From assembly GCF_028890115.1 (NCBI RefSeq), contig NZ_JARCJD010000015.1:54138-118137 (forward strand): a stretch of DNA of 64,000 nucleotides. The letters run 5' to 3'. Both the position numbers and the translations under genes were made by a program. Positions 46,842 through 56,902 of this stretch are shown in pieces (within the stretch, counting starts at the first letter, position 1; the number at the start of each line of letters is the position of its first letter). The notes beneath the pieces were generated by a model. It did no database searches and was not told where the DNA came from. It worked only from the letters and a program-made list of their open reading frames with translations. This DNA comes from Phaeobacter sp. QD34_24 (GTDB lineage: Bacteria > Pseudomonadota > Alphaproteobacteria > Rhodobacterales > Rhodobacteraceae).

Positions 46842-47491
46842 TCCATCTGTTCCTGAGCAATGCTGTGCAAATTCAATCCGGTTATGGCGCCGACCGAGGT
46901 CAGGCCGATCCGCGGCAGCTCTCCGGGTTCAAAGGCCTCGGGCAGGGCGCCGCCTTCCAGCCACAGCCCGTCGATCACCGCGTTCGCGGCGATGGCATGT
47001 CGGCGCAGCGTCGCAGCGTCGATCGGGGTGCCAGCCTCCCGCAGGGCATCCGCGATCAGCGCCTCAAGCCGGTCGCGAAAATCCGTGTAGGTCTTGGCAT
47101 GGATCCTGTGCATGTCCGGATCCTGTTGCACGGTGTTGAGAAACCCGGCCCAGAGCGCGACCGAACGGGCATCGACCACTGGCGGCGTCAGCGAGGCCGT
47201 GACAAAGGCCGCCAGCCGTTCAAGCGCCGAGCCGCCATTGCGATTGGCAAGCCTTGCGGCCAATTCGGTCAGGCCGGTCATGTGGTGGTCATAGGCGGCA
47301 CTGATCAGCTCTTCCTTGGAGCTGAAATAGTGCCGGATCAGACCCTGTGTCACATCGGCGCGCTCGGCGATGGCCCGTACCGTTGCCCCGCGCAGGCCCT
47401 TGTCGGCCACCAGATCCAGGGTGGCTTCGATCAGGGCGGTCTTGCGGGCTTCAGGCGCCTCGCGGGTGAATTTGCGGCGGTCTTCGCTCAT
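46838..47491 (-). CDS. TetR-family regulator (BetI-like)
   Basis: 217 residues. The DNA-binding head is in EATLDLVADKGLRGATVRAIAERADVTQGLIRHYFSSKEEL (in parts). The C-terminal domain (ARSVALWAGFLNTVQQDPDM) looks BetI-like. It heads the aruH-aruI operon by an ATGA overlap, and a perfect 16-base palindrome lies about 20 bases before its start, so autoregulation is likely. Confidence 0.88.
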   Translation of the reverse strand: MSEDRRKFTREAPEARKTALIEATLDLVADKGLRGATVRAIAERADVTQGLIRHYFSSKEELISAAYDHHMTGLTELAARLANRNGGSALERLAAFVTASLTPPVVDARSVALWAGFLNTVQQDPDMHRIHAKTYTDFRDRLEALIADALREAGTPIDAATLRRHAIAANAVIDGLWLEGGALPEAFEPGELPRIGLTSVGAITGLNLHSIAQEQME

Positions 47492-47511
47492 GGCTCTCTG
47501 GCAGGAAGTAA

Positions 47512-47527
47512 TTATACGTCTGTATAA
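47512..47527. promoter_or_regulatory. Operator-like palindrome upstream of the TetR-aruH-aruI operon
   Basis: TTATAC-GTCT-GTATAA, a perfect six-base inverted repeat with a four-base spacer, about 20 bases before the TetR start. It is a good candidate for the regulator's own site and may overlap the promoter. Confidence 0.75.
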
Positions 47528-47757
47528 ATACCATTGCCCGGGCGCAATGCAAGGCCAATGAATGGCGCTGGTGCAGGCTTTGCCCAAGCCGCAGCGGTCT
47601 TTCCGCCGGGCAGGCAAAGGGGGCGATCGCCAAGGGTCAGGGAGCACGCGCCCGACAACATGAGCGTTCCTCATAAAGTATAGAAGATAAATTCAGTGGT
47701 ATGCATGTTTCCGCTCCCCTACATAGGCGGTTCAACCGATGACGGGATTGCGTACCC

Positions 47758-48810
47758 ATGCTCCATTTCTCCTTGCCCGAAGATCCTTGCCTTGCCGAAT
47801 TGCGCGCGCTTGCCGCCGAGCGCATCCTGATCCTGGATGGGGCGATGGGCACGATGATCCAGACCCTGCACATGACCGAGGAAGATTTCACCGGTAACGG
47901 TCACATCCACGGGCCGGGGTGTCGCCATCACTACCACCCGGATCACCCGCAGAAAGGCAACAACGACCTGCTGGTTCTGACCCAGCCCCAGGCGGTGGAG
48001 GATATCCAGTTCACCTTTGCCATGGCCGGGGCGGATATACTCGAGACCAACACGTTTTCCTCCACCTCGATCGCCCAGGCCGATTACGGGCTGGAGGCGG
48101 CGGTGCATGACCTCAACGTCGCCGGTGCCCAGGTTGCGCGGCGGGCAGCGGATCGCGCTCAGGCCGAAGACGGGCGCCGCCGTTTCGTGGCCGGCGCCGT
48201 GGGACCGACCAACCGCACCGCCAGCATCAGCCCCGATGTGAACGATCCCGGATACCGTGCCACCAGTTTTGACGAGCTGCGCCAGGCCTATGGCGCGCAG
48301 ATCGACGGGTTGATCGAGGGCGGCTCCGACCTGATCCTGATCGAGACGATCTTTGATACGCTCAATGCCAAGGCCGCGATCTTTGCGGCCTATGAAAGCT
48401 TTGCCAAGGTCGGGCGGCGCCTGCCGATCATGATTTCGGGCACCATTACGGACGCCTCGGGGCGCACCTTGTCGGGGCAGACCCCGACCGCTTTCTGGCA
48501 TTCGGTGTCCCATGCGCGGCCCTTTACCGTGGGCCTCAACTGTGCCCTGGGGGCCGCGGCCATGCGCCCGCACCTGGCTGAACTTGCAGGCGTGGCAAAC
48601 TGCCTGATCTGCGCCTATCCAAACGCCGGGCTGCCCAATGCCTTTGGCCAATATGACGAAACTCCGGACCAGACCGCCGCGCAGGTGGCGGACTTCGCCC
48701 GCGAGGGGCTGGTGAACGTCGTAGGCGGCTGCTGTGGCACCACCCCCGACCACATTCGCGCGATTGCCGAGGCGGTCGCCCCCTTCGATCCACGGAAGGT
48801 CTCCGCATGA
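47758..48810 (+). CDS. metH: Methionine synthase, homocysteine-binding subunit (split MetH)
   Basis: 350 residues matching the first domain of cobalamin-dependent methionine synthase. The zinc/homocysteine cysteines are in GLNCALG and GGCCGTTP. The rest of the enzyme is encoded by the next gene, which begins in an ATGA overlap, so the two chains are made together and presumably assemble. The start begins [11 protein letters not shown] within the first 35 residues, normal for the domain. I see no convincing cobalamin or SAM/SAH riboswitch upstream. Confidence 0.93.
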   Translation: MLHFSLPEDPCLAELRALAAERILILDGAMGTMIQTLHMTEEDFTGNGHIHGPGCRHHYHPDHPQKGNNDLLVLTQPQAVEDIQFTFAMAGADILETNTFSSTSIAQADYGLEAAVHDLNVAGAQVARRAADRAQAEDGRRRFVAGAVGPTNRTASISPDVNDPGYRATSFDELRQAYGAQIDGLIEGGSDLILIETIFDTLNAKAAIFAAYESFAKVGRRLPIMISGTITDASGRTLSGQTPTAFWHSVSHARPFTVGLNCALGAAAMRPHLAELAGVANCLICAYPNAGLPNAFGQYDETPDQTAAQVADFAREGLVNVVGGCCGTTPDHIRAIAEAVAPFDPRKVSA

Positions 48811-51533
48811 CCCGCTATCTGTGCCTGTCTGGCCTCGAACCCTTTGTCCTGACCCCTGACATTCCCTTCGTGAACGTCGGCGAGCGGACCAATGTCACCG
48901 GCTCGGCCCGCTTTCGCAAGCTGATCGTCAACCGTGACTATGCCACCGCCCTGGATGTGGCCCGCGATCAGGTCGAGAACGGCGCCCAGATCATCGACAT
49001 CAACATGGATGAGGGGCTGATCGATTCCAAACAGGCGATGATCGAGTTCCTGAACCTTGTCGCCTCGGAGCCCGATATCGCCCGGGTGCCGATCATGATC
49101 GACAGCTCCAAATGGGAGGTGATCGAGGCCGGCCTGCAATGCGTGCAGGGCAAATCGGTGGTCAACTCCATCAGCCTGAAAGAAGGCGAAGAGGCCTTCC
49201 GCCATCACGCGGGCCTGTGCCTGGCTTATGGTGCGGCTGTGGTGGTCATGGCCTTTGACGAACAGGGTCAGGCCGACACGTTCGAACGCAAGACCGAGAT
49301 CTGCGCCCGCGCCTATCGCATCCTGGTCGACGAAGTGGGCTTCCCGCCCGAGGATATCATCTTTGATCCCAATGTCTTTGCCGTGGCGACGGGGATCGAG
49401 GAGCATGACAATTACGGCGTCGACTTCATCGAGGCGACCCGCTGGATCCGCGCCAACCTGCCCCATGCCCATGTTTCGGGCGGGGTGTCCAACCTGTCCT
49501 TCAGCTTCCGCGGCAACGAACCCGTGCGCGAGGCGATGCATGCGGTGTTCCTTTATCATGCGATCAAGGTCGGCATGGATATGGGCATCGTCAACGCCGG
49601 GCAGCTGGCGGTCTATGACCAGATCGATCCCGAATTGCGCGAGGCCTGCGAGGACGTGGTGCTGAACCGCCAGCCGAAATCGGGCGGCACCGCCACCGAA
49701 CGCCTGCTGGAGGTTGCCGAACGCTTCCGGGGCGGCGCCCGCGAGGAAAAGCAGCGCGATCTGGCCTGGCGCGACTGGCCGGTGGAAAAGCGGCTGGAAC
49801 ATGCGCTGGTCAATGGCATTACCGAATTCATCGAAGAAGACACCGAAGCCGCCCGGCAGATGGCGGAACGCCCCCTGCATGTGATCGAGGGCCCGCTGAT
49901 GGCCGGGATGAACGTGGTGGGCGATCTCTTTGGCGCGGGCAAGATGTTCCTGCCGCAGGTGGTGAAATCCGCGCGCGTGATGAAACAGGCGGTGGCGGTT
50001 CTGCTGCCTTACATGGAAGAGGAAAAGCGCCAGAATGGCGGCGAGGGGCGGCAGTCGGCGGGCAAGGTGCTGATGGCGACGGTCAAGGGTGATGTGCATG
50101 ACATCGGCAAGAACATCGTCGGCGTCGTTCTGGCCTGCAACAACTACGAAATCGTCGATCTGGGCGTGATGGTGCCGCCGCAGAAGATCCTGGAAGTCGC
50201 CCGCGAGGAAAAGGTCGATGCGATCGGTCTGTCCGGCCTGATCACCCCGTCCTTGGATGAAATGGTGCATCTCGCCTCCGAGATGGAGCGGGAGGGGTTC
50301 GATATTCCCCTGCTGATTGGCGGCGCCACCACGTCGAAGGTGCATACCGCCGTGAAGATCGCGCCGAACTACTCCGGCCCTGCGGTCTATGTGCTGGACG
50401 CCAGCCGCGCCGTGGGTGTGGTCGGTAATCTCCTGTCCGAAACCAATAAGGCAGATTACGTCGCGGGCCTTCGCGAGGAATACGCTGAAGTGGCCGAGCG
50501 GCACGAAAGGGCCGAACGCGCCAAGGAACGCTTGCCGTTGGCCACCGCGCGGGCCAATCCGGCGCAGATCGACTGGTCCGGCTATTCCGTTCCTGCCCCT
50601 TCCTTCACCGGCCATCGCGTGATCGAAGATTGGGATCTTGCCGAAATCGCTCGTTATATCGACTGGACGCCGTTCTTCCGCACCTGGGAGCTGAAGGGCG
50701 TCTACCCAAAGATCCTGGAAGACGAAAAACAGGGCGAGGCGGCGCGCGGGCTTTTTGCCGATGCGCAGGAGATGCTGAAGCGGATCATCGCGGAACGCTG
50801 GTTCGCGCCGCGCGCCGTGGTGGGATTCTGGCCCGCCAATGCCACGGGCGACGACATCCGCCTTTACGAGGGGGAGGACAGATCTGAGGTTCTCGCCACG
50901 CTGCACACGCTGCGCCAGCAACACGCCAAACGCGCAGGCAGGCCCAATGTGGCGCTGTCGGATTTTGTCGCGCCCGAAGGCACGGTGCCCGATTATGTCG
51001 GCGGCTTTGTCGTGACCGCAGGCCCCGAAGAGGCAGAGATCGCCGCGCGGTTCGAGCGTGAGAATGACAATTACGCCTCGATCATGGTCAAGGCGCTTGC
51101 CGACCGGTTTGCCGAGGCGATGGCCGAGATGCTGCACGAAAGGGTGCGGCGCGAGCTGTGGGCCTATGCGCCGGAGGAAGGGTTTGATCCGCAGGAGCTG
51201 ATCGGCGAGCCTTACCGTGGTATCCGCCCGGCCCCCGGCTATCCGGCGCAGCCGGACCACACCGAGAAGCTGACCCTGTTCCGCCTGCTGGATGCCGAGG
51301 CAACAACCGGTGTGGAGCTGACCGAAAGCATGGCGATGTGGCCGGGTTCCTCCGTTTCGGGTCTCTATATCGGCCATCCCGACAGCTATTATTTCGGCGT
51401 TGCCAAGGTCGAGCGCGATCAGGTGGCCGATTATGCCGCCCGCAAGGGGCTGGAGATGGCAGAGGCAGAGCGCTGGCTGGCGCCGATCCTGAACTATGTG
51501 CCGAAGGCTGGGAAATCAGTGGCGGCCGAGTAA
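48807..51533 (+). CDS. metH: Methionine synthase, folate-, cobalamin- and activation-domain subunit (split MetH)
   Basis: 908 residues: pterin/methyl-folate domain (about 10-290; [13 protein letters not shown]), the cobalamin cap and B12-binding domain with GDVHDIGKN (His431 as the likely cobalt ligand), and the C-terminal SAM-dependent activation domain ([27 protein letters not shown]). Together with the previous gene it makes up a full-length MetH of about 1258 residues. The split is exactly at the homocysteine/folate domain border, as in some other alphaproteobacteria. It converges with modC with only six bases between the stop codons. Confidence 0.95.
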   Translation: MTRYLCLSGLEPFVLTPDIPFVNVGERTNVTGSARFRKLIVNRDYATALDVARDQVENGAQIIDINMDEGLIDSKQAMIEFLNLVASEPDIARVPIMIDSSKWEVIEAGLQCVQGKSVVNSISLKEGEEAFRHHAGLCLAYGAAVVVMAFDEQGQADTFERKTEICARAYRILVDEVGFPPEDIIFDPNVFAVATGIEEHDNYGVDFIEATRWIRANLPHAHVSGGVSNLSFSFRGNEPVREAMHAVFLYHAIKVGMDMGIVNAGQLAVYDQIDPELREACEDVVLNRQPKSGGTATERLLEVAERFRGGAREEKQRDLAWRDWPVEKRLEHALVNGITEFIEEDTEAARQMAERPLHVIEGPLMAGMNVVGDLFGAGKMFLPQVVKSARVMKQAVAVLLPYMEEEKRQNGGEGRQSAGKVLMATVKGDVHDIGKNIVGVVLACNNYEIVDLGVMVPPQKILEVAREEKVDAIGLSGLITPSLDEMVHLASEMEREGFDIPLLIGGATTSKVHTAVKIAPNYSGPAVYVLDASRAVGVVGNLLSETNKADYVAGLREEYAEVAERHERAERAKERLPLATARANPAQIDWSGYSVPAPSFTGHRVIEDWDLAEIARYIDWTPFFRTWELKGVYPKILEDEKQGEAARGLFADAQEMLKRIIAERWFAPRAVVGFWPANATGDDIRLYEGEDRSEVLATLHTLRQQHAKRAGRPNVALSDFVAPEGTVPDYVGGFVVTAGPEEAEIAARFERENDNYASIMVKALADRFAEAMAEMLHERVRRELWAYAPEEGFDPQELIGEPYRGIRPAPGYPAQPDHTEKLTLFRLLDAEATTGVELTESMAMWPGSSVSGLYIGHPDSYYFGVAKVERDQVADYAARKGLEMAEAERWLAPILNYVPKAGKSVAAE

Positions 51534-51539
51534 TAGCTC

Positions 51540-52637
51540 TCAAGACGCGGCGGCAGGGCCGCCGACATCGCCGGGTGCGATGGCCACCGATTTCACCACG
51601 GCGTAGCAACTGCCGCCCTCCTGCAGGTCCAGTGCCTGCGCCGAGCGTTTGGTGACGCGTGCCAAAATGCGCCCGGCCGGCGTTGCCAAAGACACCATGG
51701 CGCCGGGGCCTTCGCCGGTGCGGATCTGCTCGATGGTGCCGGGCAGGATGTTCAGCGCCGAAAGGCCAGTGGGTTTCTGCCGCGACAGGATCACCTCATG
51801 GGCGGCGATGCGGACCCGGACCCGTTCGCCCGGCGCCTGAGGGATCCTTGGAAGGAACAGCGCAATGCCGCCTGCGTCCAGCTCGCTGAGGCCATCGGCG
51901 TGATGGGCGGTGACGCGGGTTTCCAGCAAGGCGCCGACCGCGCGCACGCCTGCAGGCATCACCGTGGGATCGCTCAGGATCTCGGCGGCGGGTCCCTGTT
52001 TCACCGTCTTGCCGTCCTGCAGCACCACGACCGTGGTGGCCAGGCGGGCCACTTCCGCGGCCGAGTGGCTGACATAAAGCACCGGCACGCCGGTCTCATC
52101 CCGGAGCCGTTCGAAGTAGGGCAGGATCTCGGCCTTGCGGGCCTCGTCCAGCGCGGCCAGAGGTTCATCCGCCAGGATCATGTCCGGCGCGGACAGGAGC
52201 GCCCGGCCAATGGCAACCCGTTGCTTTTCCCCGCCCGACAGCCCGCCGGGGCGCCGATCCAGTAGCGGCCCGATCCCCAGCATGTCGACAATCCGCTCCA
52301 ACTCGGCGCGGGGGGCGTTGCGGGGGGCGAACCAGCGGCCAAACAGCAGGTTCTGCCGCACGGTCAGATGGGGAAACAGTCGGCCCTCCTGAAAGACATA
52401 GCCAATCCGGCGGCGGTTCGGGGGCAGGCAGACGCCGTTTTTGGTATCGCAGAGAACCCGGTGCTTCAGCGCCACGCGACCCGCATCCGGGCGCAGCAGG
52501 CCTGCGACCGCATTGACCACCGTCGTCTTGCCCGAACCGGAGCGACCGAAGAGCACGGTGATGCCCGGTGGCGCCTCAAAGGCCACATCCAGGTTAAATC
52601 CATCCCGTGCGTGTTTCACCTCGACCGACAGCATCAT
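51540..52637 (-). CDS. modC: Molybdate ABC transporter ATPase
   Basis: 365 residues. Walker A GRSGSGKTT, signature LSGGEKQR and Walker B ILADEPLAALD. The C-terminal ~120 residues are a TOBE/MOP domain that binds molybdate, which separates ModC from other ABC ATPases. The ATG (52637 or 52634) overlaps the modB stop in an ATGATG junction with GGAGGGG in front; a longer frame upstream is a shadow in modB. Last gene of modABC. Confidence 0.93.
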   Translation of the reverse strand: MMLSVEVKHARDGFNLDVAFEAPPGITVLFGRSGSGKTTVVNAVAGLLRPDAGRVALKHRVLCDTKNGVCLPPNRRRIGYVFQEGRLFPHLTVRQNLLFGRWFAPRNAPRAELERIVDMLGIGPLLDRRPGGLSGGEKQRVAIGRALLSAPDMILADEPLAALDEARKAEILPYFERLRDETGVPVLYVSHSAAEVARLATTVVVLQDGKTVKQGPAAEILSDPTVMPAGVRAVGALLETRVTAHHADGLSELDAGGIALFLPRIPQAPGERVRVRIAAHEVILSRQKPTGLSALNILPGTIEQIRTGEGPGAMVSLATPAGRILARVTKRSAQALDLQEGGSCYAVVKSVAIAPGDVGGPAAAS

Positions 52638-53326
52638 GCCCCTCCGATCCGTTTGGCGGCCTTGCGGGCCAGCAGCTCGGACAGGAGAAGGGCTGCCATG
52701 GCAATGGCGATGGAGATCAGCACCAGCCGGGTCGCAGGACCTTCTCCGCCAGGAGTCTGGAGGAAGGCGTAGATCGCCGATGGCAGCGTCTGGGTCTGGC
52801 CCGGAATGTTCGACACAAAGGTGATGGTGGCGCCAAATTCCCCCATCGCCTTGGCAAAGGCGAGGATGGCACCGGCGATCAGCCCCGGCAGGATCAGGGG
52901 CAGGGTCACGGTCAGAAACACCCAAAGACGCGATGCGCCGAGGGTGGCCGCGGCCTGCTCCAGCTTGGGATCAACCGCCTCGATCGACAGCCGGATGGCG
53001 CGCACCATCAGGGGAAATCCCATGATTGCAGCGGCGAGGGCGGCGCCGGTCCAGCGAAAGGCCAGCACAATCCCGAAATCCTGCAACAGCCCGCCGACCG
53101 GGCCCTGGGTGCCAAAGGTCAGAAGCAGCAGATATCCGGTCACCACCGGCGGCAGGATCAGCGGCAGATGCACCAGGCCGTTGAGCAGCTGCTTGCCGGG
53201 GAAGGCCCAGCGTGCCAGTGCAAAGGCGATCAGTAGGGCAAGGGGCAATGCGATCAGCGTGGCCCAGAAGGAGACCCTCAGCGACAGGGCGACCGCTTGC
53301 CATTCTTCCGGACCAAGCCCCTCCAT
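52634..53326 (-). CDS. modB: Molybdate ABC transporter permease
   Basis: 230 residues with five to six hydrophobic helices. The EAA-type cytoplasmic loop is EQAAATLGASRLWVFLTVTLPLILPGL (in parts), with GEFGATITFVSNIPG after it, typical for ModB/CysT permeases. It starts seven bases after modA ends and overlaps modC, so modABC is one transcript. Confidence 0.94.
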   Translation of the reverse strand: MEGLGPEEWQAVALSLRVSFWATLIALPLALLIAFALARWAFPGKQLLNGLVHLPLILPPVVTGYLLLLTFGTQGPVGGLLQDFGIVLAFRWTGAALAAAIMGFPLMVRAIRLSIEAVDPKLEQAAATLGASRLWVFLTVTLPLILPGLIAGAILAFAKAMGEFGATITFVSNIPGQTQTLPSAIYAFLQTPGGEGPATRLVLISIAIAMAALLLSELLARKAAKRIGGA

Positions 53327-53333
53327 CCCGGCG

Positions 53334-54116
53334 TCAGTCCACTAGGGTGGAAAACCCCTGTTCCGCCAGAAGGGCCTGCGCGGCGGGGGTTTTCAGGTAA
53401 TCAAGAAACGACAGCGCTGCGGGGTTTCCCCCCGGAGCGATGGCGGCGGCGGGGTAGATGATCTTGGGATGGCTGTCTTTGGGAAAGGTGGCGATCACGC
53501 TGACCGCATCGCTGGCTCTTGCGTCTGTTGCGTAGACAATGCCAAGCGGGGCCTCTCCGGTAGCCACCAGTGCCAGCGCGGCCCGGACGTTGTCGGTCTG
53601 GGCCACCTGTGCGGCCACATCTCCCCATAAACCCAGGGATGTCAGCGCAGCCTTGCCATAGATCCCGGCGGGGACCGCCTCGGTCAGCGCCATGGCCAGC
53701 CGCCCGTCCCCAAGGGCTGCGACCAGGTCAAAATCCGGCGACAGGGTGATCGGGGGCTGCGTTCCATGGGCGATCAGAACCAGCCTGTTGCCGGTCAGAT
53801 CAAAACGCGTTTTCGGCAGGATCCGCCCCTTGGCCTCCAGATGGTCCATCCAGGCGGGATTGGCCGAGATATAGACATCCGCCGGCGCGCCGCGTTCGAT
53901 CTGACGGGCCAGAACCGAGGATCCCGCCAGCGAAAGAACCACCCGGTCGCCCGCGGCGGTTTCAAACTCCGAGGCAATGCGCTGCACGGCGTTGGTCAGG
54001 CTGGCCGGGGCAAAGACGGTCACCTGCCCGGCCTGCACGATGGTGGGGAAAAGGGCTGCCAGACAATATCCCAGCATGGCAGCCAGAAACCGGCGGCGAA
54101 TGCGGGACAGGATCAT
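53334..54116 (-). CDS. modA: Molybdate-binding periplasmic protein
   Basis: 260 residues with an N-terminal signal peptide (RRRFLAAMLGYCLAALFPTIVQA). The mature part has the ModA pattern: VTVFAPASLTNAVQRIA, LSLAGSSVLARQIERGAPADVYISA and GIVYATDA. The ATG at 54116 follows GAGG; the frame stays open upstream without similarity. No ModE-type palindrome was recognised upstream. Confidence 0.93.
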   Translation of the reverse strand: MILSRIRRRFLAAMLGYCLAALFPTIVQAGQVTVFAPASLTNAVQRIASEFETAAGDRVVLSLAGSSVLARQIERGAPADVYISANPAWMDHLEAKGRILPKTRFDLTGNRLVLIAHGTQPPITLSPDFDLVAALGDGRLAMALTEAVPAGIYGKAALTSLGLWGDVAAQVAQTDNVRAALALVATGEAPLGIVYATDARASDAVSVIATFPKDSHPKIIYPAAAIAPGGNPAALSFLDYLKTPAAQALLAEQGFSTLVD

Positions 54117-54315
54117 GGGCGGCCTCGCGGATCTGTTGCGTGTCCATCCGGGGTACCCCTGCCCCCGGAGCGGAGCAAGGACTAATTCTCGTTTCACGCG
54201 TGCGCAACCAGTGTCAAAACTCTCCAGTTCCACCACAGGCAAAGACCGACAGCGCAGGGCGGCCGGTCCAGGTGTTGTGTCGACTTCAAGGCGTTTTGGA
54301 CGCCCGCATGTATTG

Positions 54316-54879
54316 TCAGAACAGGGTCAGATCGCCTGCGCCAGCGGGGGCTGCTGCGGGTGCCGGTGTCGGTGCCGCGCGGGCTGCCGCCACTTCCTGC
54401 TCGCCCAGACGGCGATCATTTGCCACCCGTGTCTGCTGCGCGCTGCCGCTGGTGGGATGAAACCGCACCCGGCGGGCAGAGGTGCCGCCAACGCTGGAGG
54501 AGATGCAGGGAATGCCTTCATCCTTCAGAAACTGCTGCACGAATTGCGCGTTCGAGGCGCCAATGTCCGAGAGATTCACCGACATCTTGGCGCCACCAAA
54601 GACCTTGGCCTTCAGATTGCGACGCTCGGCGCCCTTTTTCATGATTCCGTTGATCAGAAGCTCCATGGCGTGGATGCCATAGCGCGCGCTTACAGCACCG
54701 CCATTGGCATTGGCAAGCAGGAAATGATTCATTCCACCCACACCATTTTCCGCATCATAAATGCAAGCTGCAATACAGGATCCCAGAACGGTCGAGAATA
54801 CGACCGAGGGATCTTTGGACACACGGTATTCCCCCTGCAGGATCGTAACCGAGGTGGTGTTAGCGAATACTGAGGTCAC
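54316..54879 (-). CDS. cheD: Chemoreceptor glutamine deamidase
   Basis: 187 residues. CheD deamidates glutamines in chemoreceptors and can bind CheC or CheY. The catalytic cysteine is in LGSCIAACIYD, and the histidine in GGMNHFLL, followed by KAKVFGGAKM. I start it at a GTG at 54879 behind AAGGAG; the longer frame runs into cheB. A proline/alanine-rich tail of about 35 residues ends the protein. It is last of the leftward mcp-cheB-cheD arm. Confidence 0.92.
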   Translation of the reverse strand: MTSVFANTTSVTILQGEYRVSKDPSVVFSTVLGSCIAACIYDAENGVGGMNHFLLANANGGAVSARYGIHAMELLINGIMKKGAERRNLKAKVFGGAKMSVNLSDIGASNAQFVQQFLKDEGIPCISSSVGGTSARRVRFHPTSGSAQQTRVANDRRLGEQEVAAARAAPTPAPAAAPAGAGDLTLF

Positions 54880-54908
54880 AGCAGTGGTCTCCTTGTTAAA
54901 ATACCTGC

Positions 54909-55913
54909 TCAGGCTTTGGCGGCCTGAAGAACGGCTCCGGCCATGCGAGCAAGCGATACTTGTTTTTCTGCGGCCCCAGTTTCCCACGCAACTCTTGGCA
55001 TTCCATAAACGACCGAGGATTTTTCATCCTGTGCAAAAGTTCTTGCACCCGCATTGCGCAATGCCAAAAGTCCTTTTGCGCCGTCCTGGCCCATGCCGGT
55101 CAGGATTGTTGCAACCACATCCTTTCCATATGGCACTGCAGATGTGAACAAAGCGTCAACGGAGGGCGTGTGGCCGGAAATTGGCGGTCCGTCCTTCATG
55201 CGCAGACGGATAGGTTTGCGGGGGGACAGACCCATATGCCGTGATTGACCGGCAGCCACATAGACGTGACCCGGCTGTATCTGCACCCCGTCCTCTGCCG
55301 CGACAACCTTTGCCGCACAGATGCGATCCAGCAGGGATACCAGGCCGGGGCCGAAATTCTTGCCGGTGTGTTGTACGATCAGCGTGGGCGGACAATCCTG
55401 GCTGAAACCGACCAGAACGCTACGCAGCGCTTCAACACCGCCGGTGGAAGAGCCAATCAGGATGAGCTTCTTGAAGTCCCGTACCGCAGGGGCCGGTCTG
55501 GCTGCGGGGGATCGGCTCGGAGCGCCGCGCCGCGGCGCCTTGACCATCATGTCGTAGTATTGTGCGAAATCGCGCGGGCTGTCGGCCTTTGTCAGTTCGA
55601 AAATCCCGGCGCCAACGTTCAGAAGCGGGGAGGACGTGCGCGCAGGCGTGGCGCCGGGGCTGTCCATGACCGAGACCCAGCGCGTATCGACCGCGGAAAA
55701 CAATGCAAGCATCATTTCGAATTCGGGAAGCCGGGTGAAGCCGTCTTCCACAAAGGCAAACGTAGGCTGTGCCGCCTCGGCCTGATTGCATGCCATCATC
55801 AGGTTGTTGGCCAAAAGAACCTTCATCCCGGGATAGGCGGATTCCATGTGGCTCTGCAAAGACCTGGCAAATGTTCGATCAGTTGTGATGATGAGAAGAT
55901 TCTGAGACGTCAA
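54909..55913 (-). CDS. cheB: Chemotaxis methylesterase with divergent receiver
   Basis: 334 residues. The C-terminal domain holds the methylesterase triad: GSSTGG (serine), QHTGKNF (histidine) and TGMGQDG (aspartate). It removes methyl groups from receptor glutamates. The N-terminal receiver is divergent and lacks the usual VDDS start, but acidic or basic residues still fall at D12, D57 and K109, the classic phosphorylation positions. It may thus still be controlled by CheA, though less clearly than usual. Follows the second mcp gene on the same strand. Confidence 0.92.
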   Translation of the reverse strand: MTSQNLLIITTDRTFARSLQSHMESAYPGMKVLLANNLMMACNQAEAAQPTFAFVEDGFTRLPEFEMMLALFSAVDTRWVSVMDSPGATPARTSSPLLNVGAGIFELTKADSPRDFAQYYDMMVKAPRRGAPSRSPAARPAPAVRDFKKLILIGSSTGGVEALRSVLVGFSQDCPPTLIVQHTGKNFGPGLVSLLDRICAAKVVAAEDGVQIQPGHVYVAAGQSRHMGLSPRKPIRLRMKDGPPISGHTPSVDALFTSAVPYGKDVVATILTGMGQDGAKGLLALRNAGARTFAQDEKSSVVYGMPRVAWETGAAEKQVSLARMAGAVLQAAKA

Positions 55914-55999
55914 TGCTGCACCCAGTTACGTTTGTCCGGCTTTCACCGAATAGTTTCACAATAATCGGGGCGCAGGAGAGCGCCCCGGAGAGTTGGTCG

Positions 56000-56902
56000 T
56001 TAAAAATCCTGCCATTTGTCCAGGGCCGCGTTGCCGTCGGTGCCGGTTGCGGCGGCCGGGGTGACCTCGCTGAAATCCCAGTCGTCGCCATGGGCCGTCG
56101 GGGCACTCGGGGCGGCTTTCGGGGCGCTCAGCTGCGTGATGCCGCCGCCGCCCGAGATCTTGAAGTGAGCCACCAGCTCGGCCAGCTTGGTCGCGTCGCT
56201 GTTCAGCATGTGACCCGCTGCCGTCGCCTGCTCCACCATCGCCGCGTTCTGCTGGGTCACCTGATCCAGCTGCACCACGCCGGTGTTGATCTCGCCCAGA
56301 CCGGTGGATTGCTCCACCGCGCCCTCGGCAATGTCGGTCACCAGTTTCGAGATATGGTTCACCCGCTCGACGATGCTGTTCAGCGCCTCACCCGCCTTGC
56401 CGACCAGATCGACGCCGCGCTCCACCTGGCGGGAGGAATCGCTGATCAGCGTCTTGATCTCCATCGCCGCATCCGAGGAGCGCTGCGCCAGGGCGCGCAC
56501 TTCGGAGGCCACGACCGCAAAGCCACGGCCTGCTTCGCCTGCTCGGGCAGCCTCGACCCCGGCGTTCAGGGCCAGGAGGTTGGTCTGGAAGGCGATGTCG
56601 TCGATCACGCCGATGATCTGGGCGATATGGGTCGAGGACTGCTCGATCTCGGTCATCGCCGAGACCGCGCTTTGCACCACGGTGCCGCTGTTCTCGGCCT
56701 CCTGCTTGGCCTCGTCCATGATGTTCTCGACGCTGCGCGCACCTTCGGCGGCGGATTTCACGCTTGCGGTCAGCTCATCGAGAGCGGCGGCGGTCTCTTC
56801 CAGGGTTGCGGCCTGGCTTTCGGTGCGATGCGAGAGGTCGTCCGAGGACTGGCTGATCTCGGCGGCGCCATTGCGGATGCTGGCGGCGGATTCGACCACC
56901 TG
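56000..56902 (-). repeat. 0.9-kb inverted repeat, copy 2 (3' part of second mcp)
   Basis: Matches 31463-32368 in inverted orientation, with mostly silent differences and one codon less. Similarity ends at the stop codon here too. Confidence 0.92.

Noticed and set aside
47530..47757. Possible SAM, SAH or cobalamin riboswitch before metH
   Set aside because: None of the consensus boxes or pairings that I know could be found; only a small hairpin around 47660-47675 is seen.
48615..51377. A 920-codon open frame on the minus strand under the second metH gene
   Set aside because: It is a shadow of a clear gene with intact MetH motifs. Long antisense frames are common in GC-rich DNA with strong third-position bias, and this one shows no recognisable domain.
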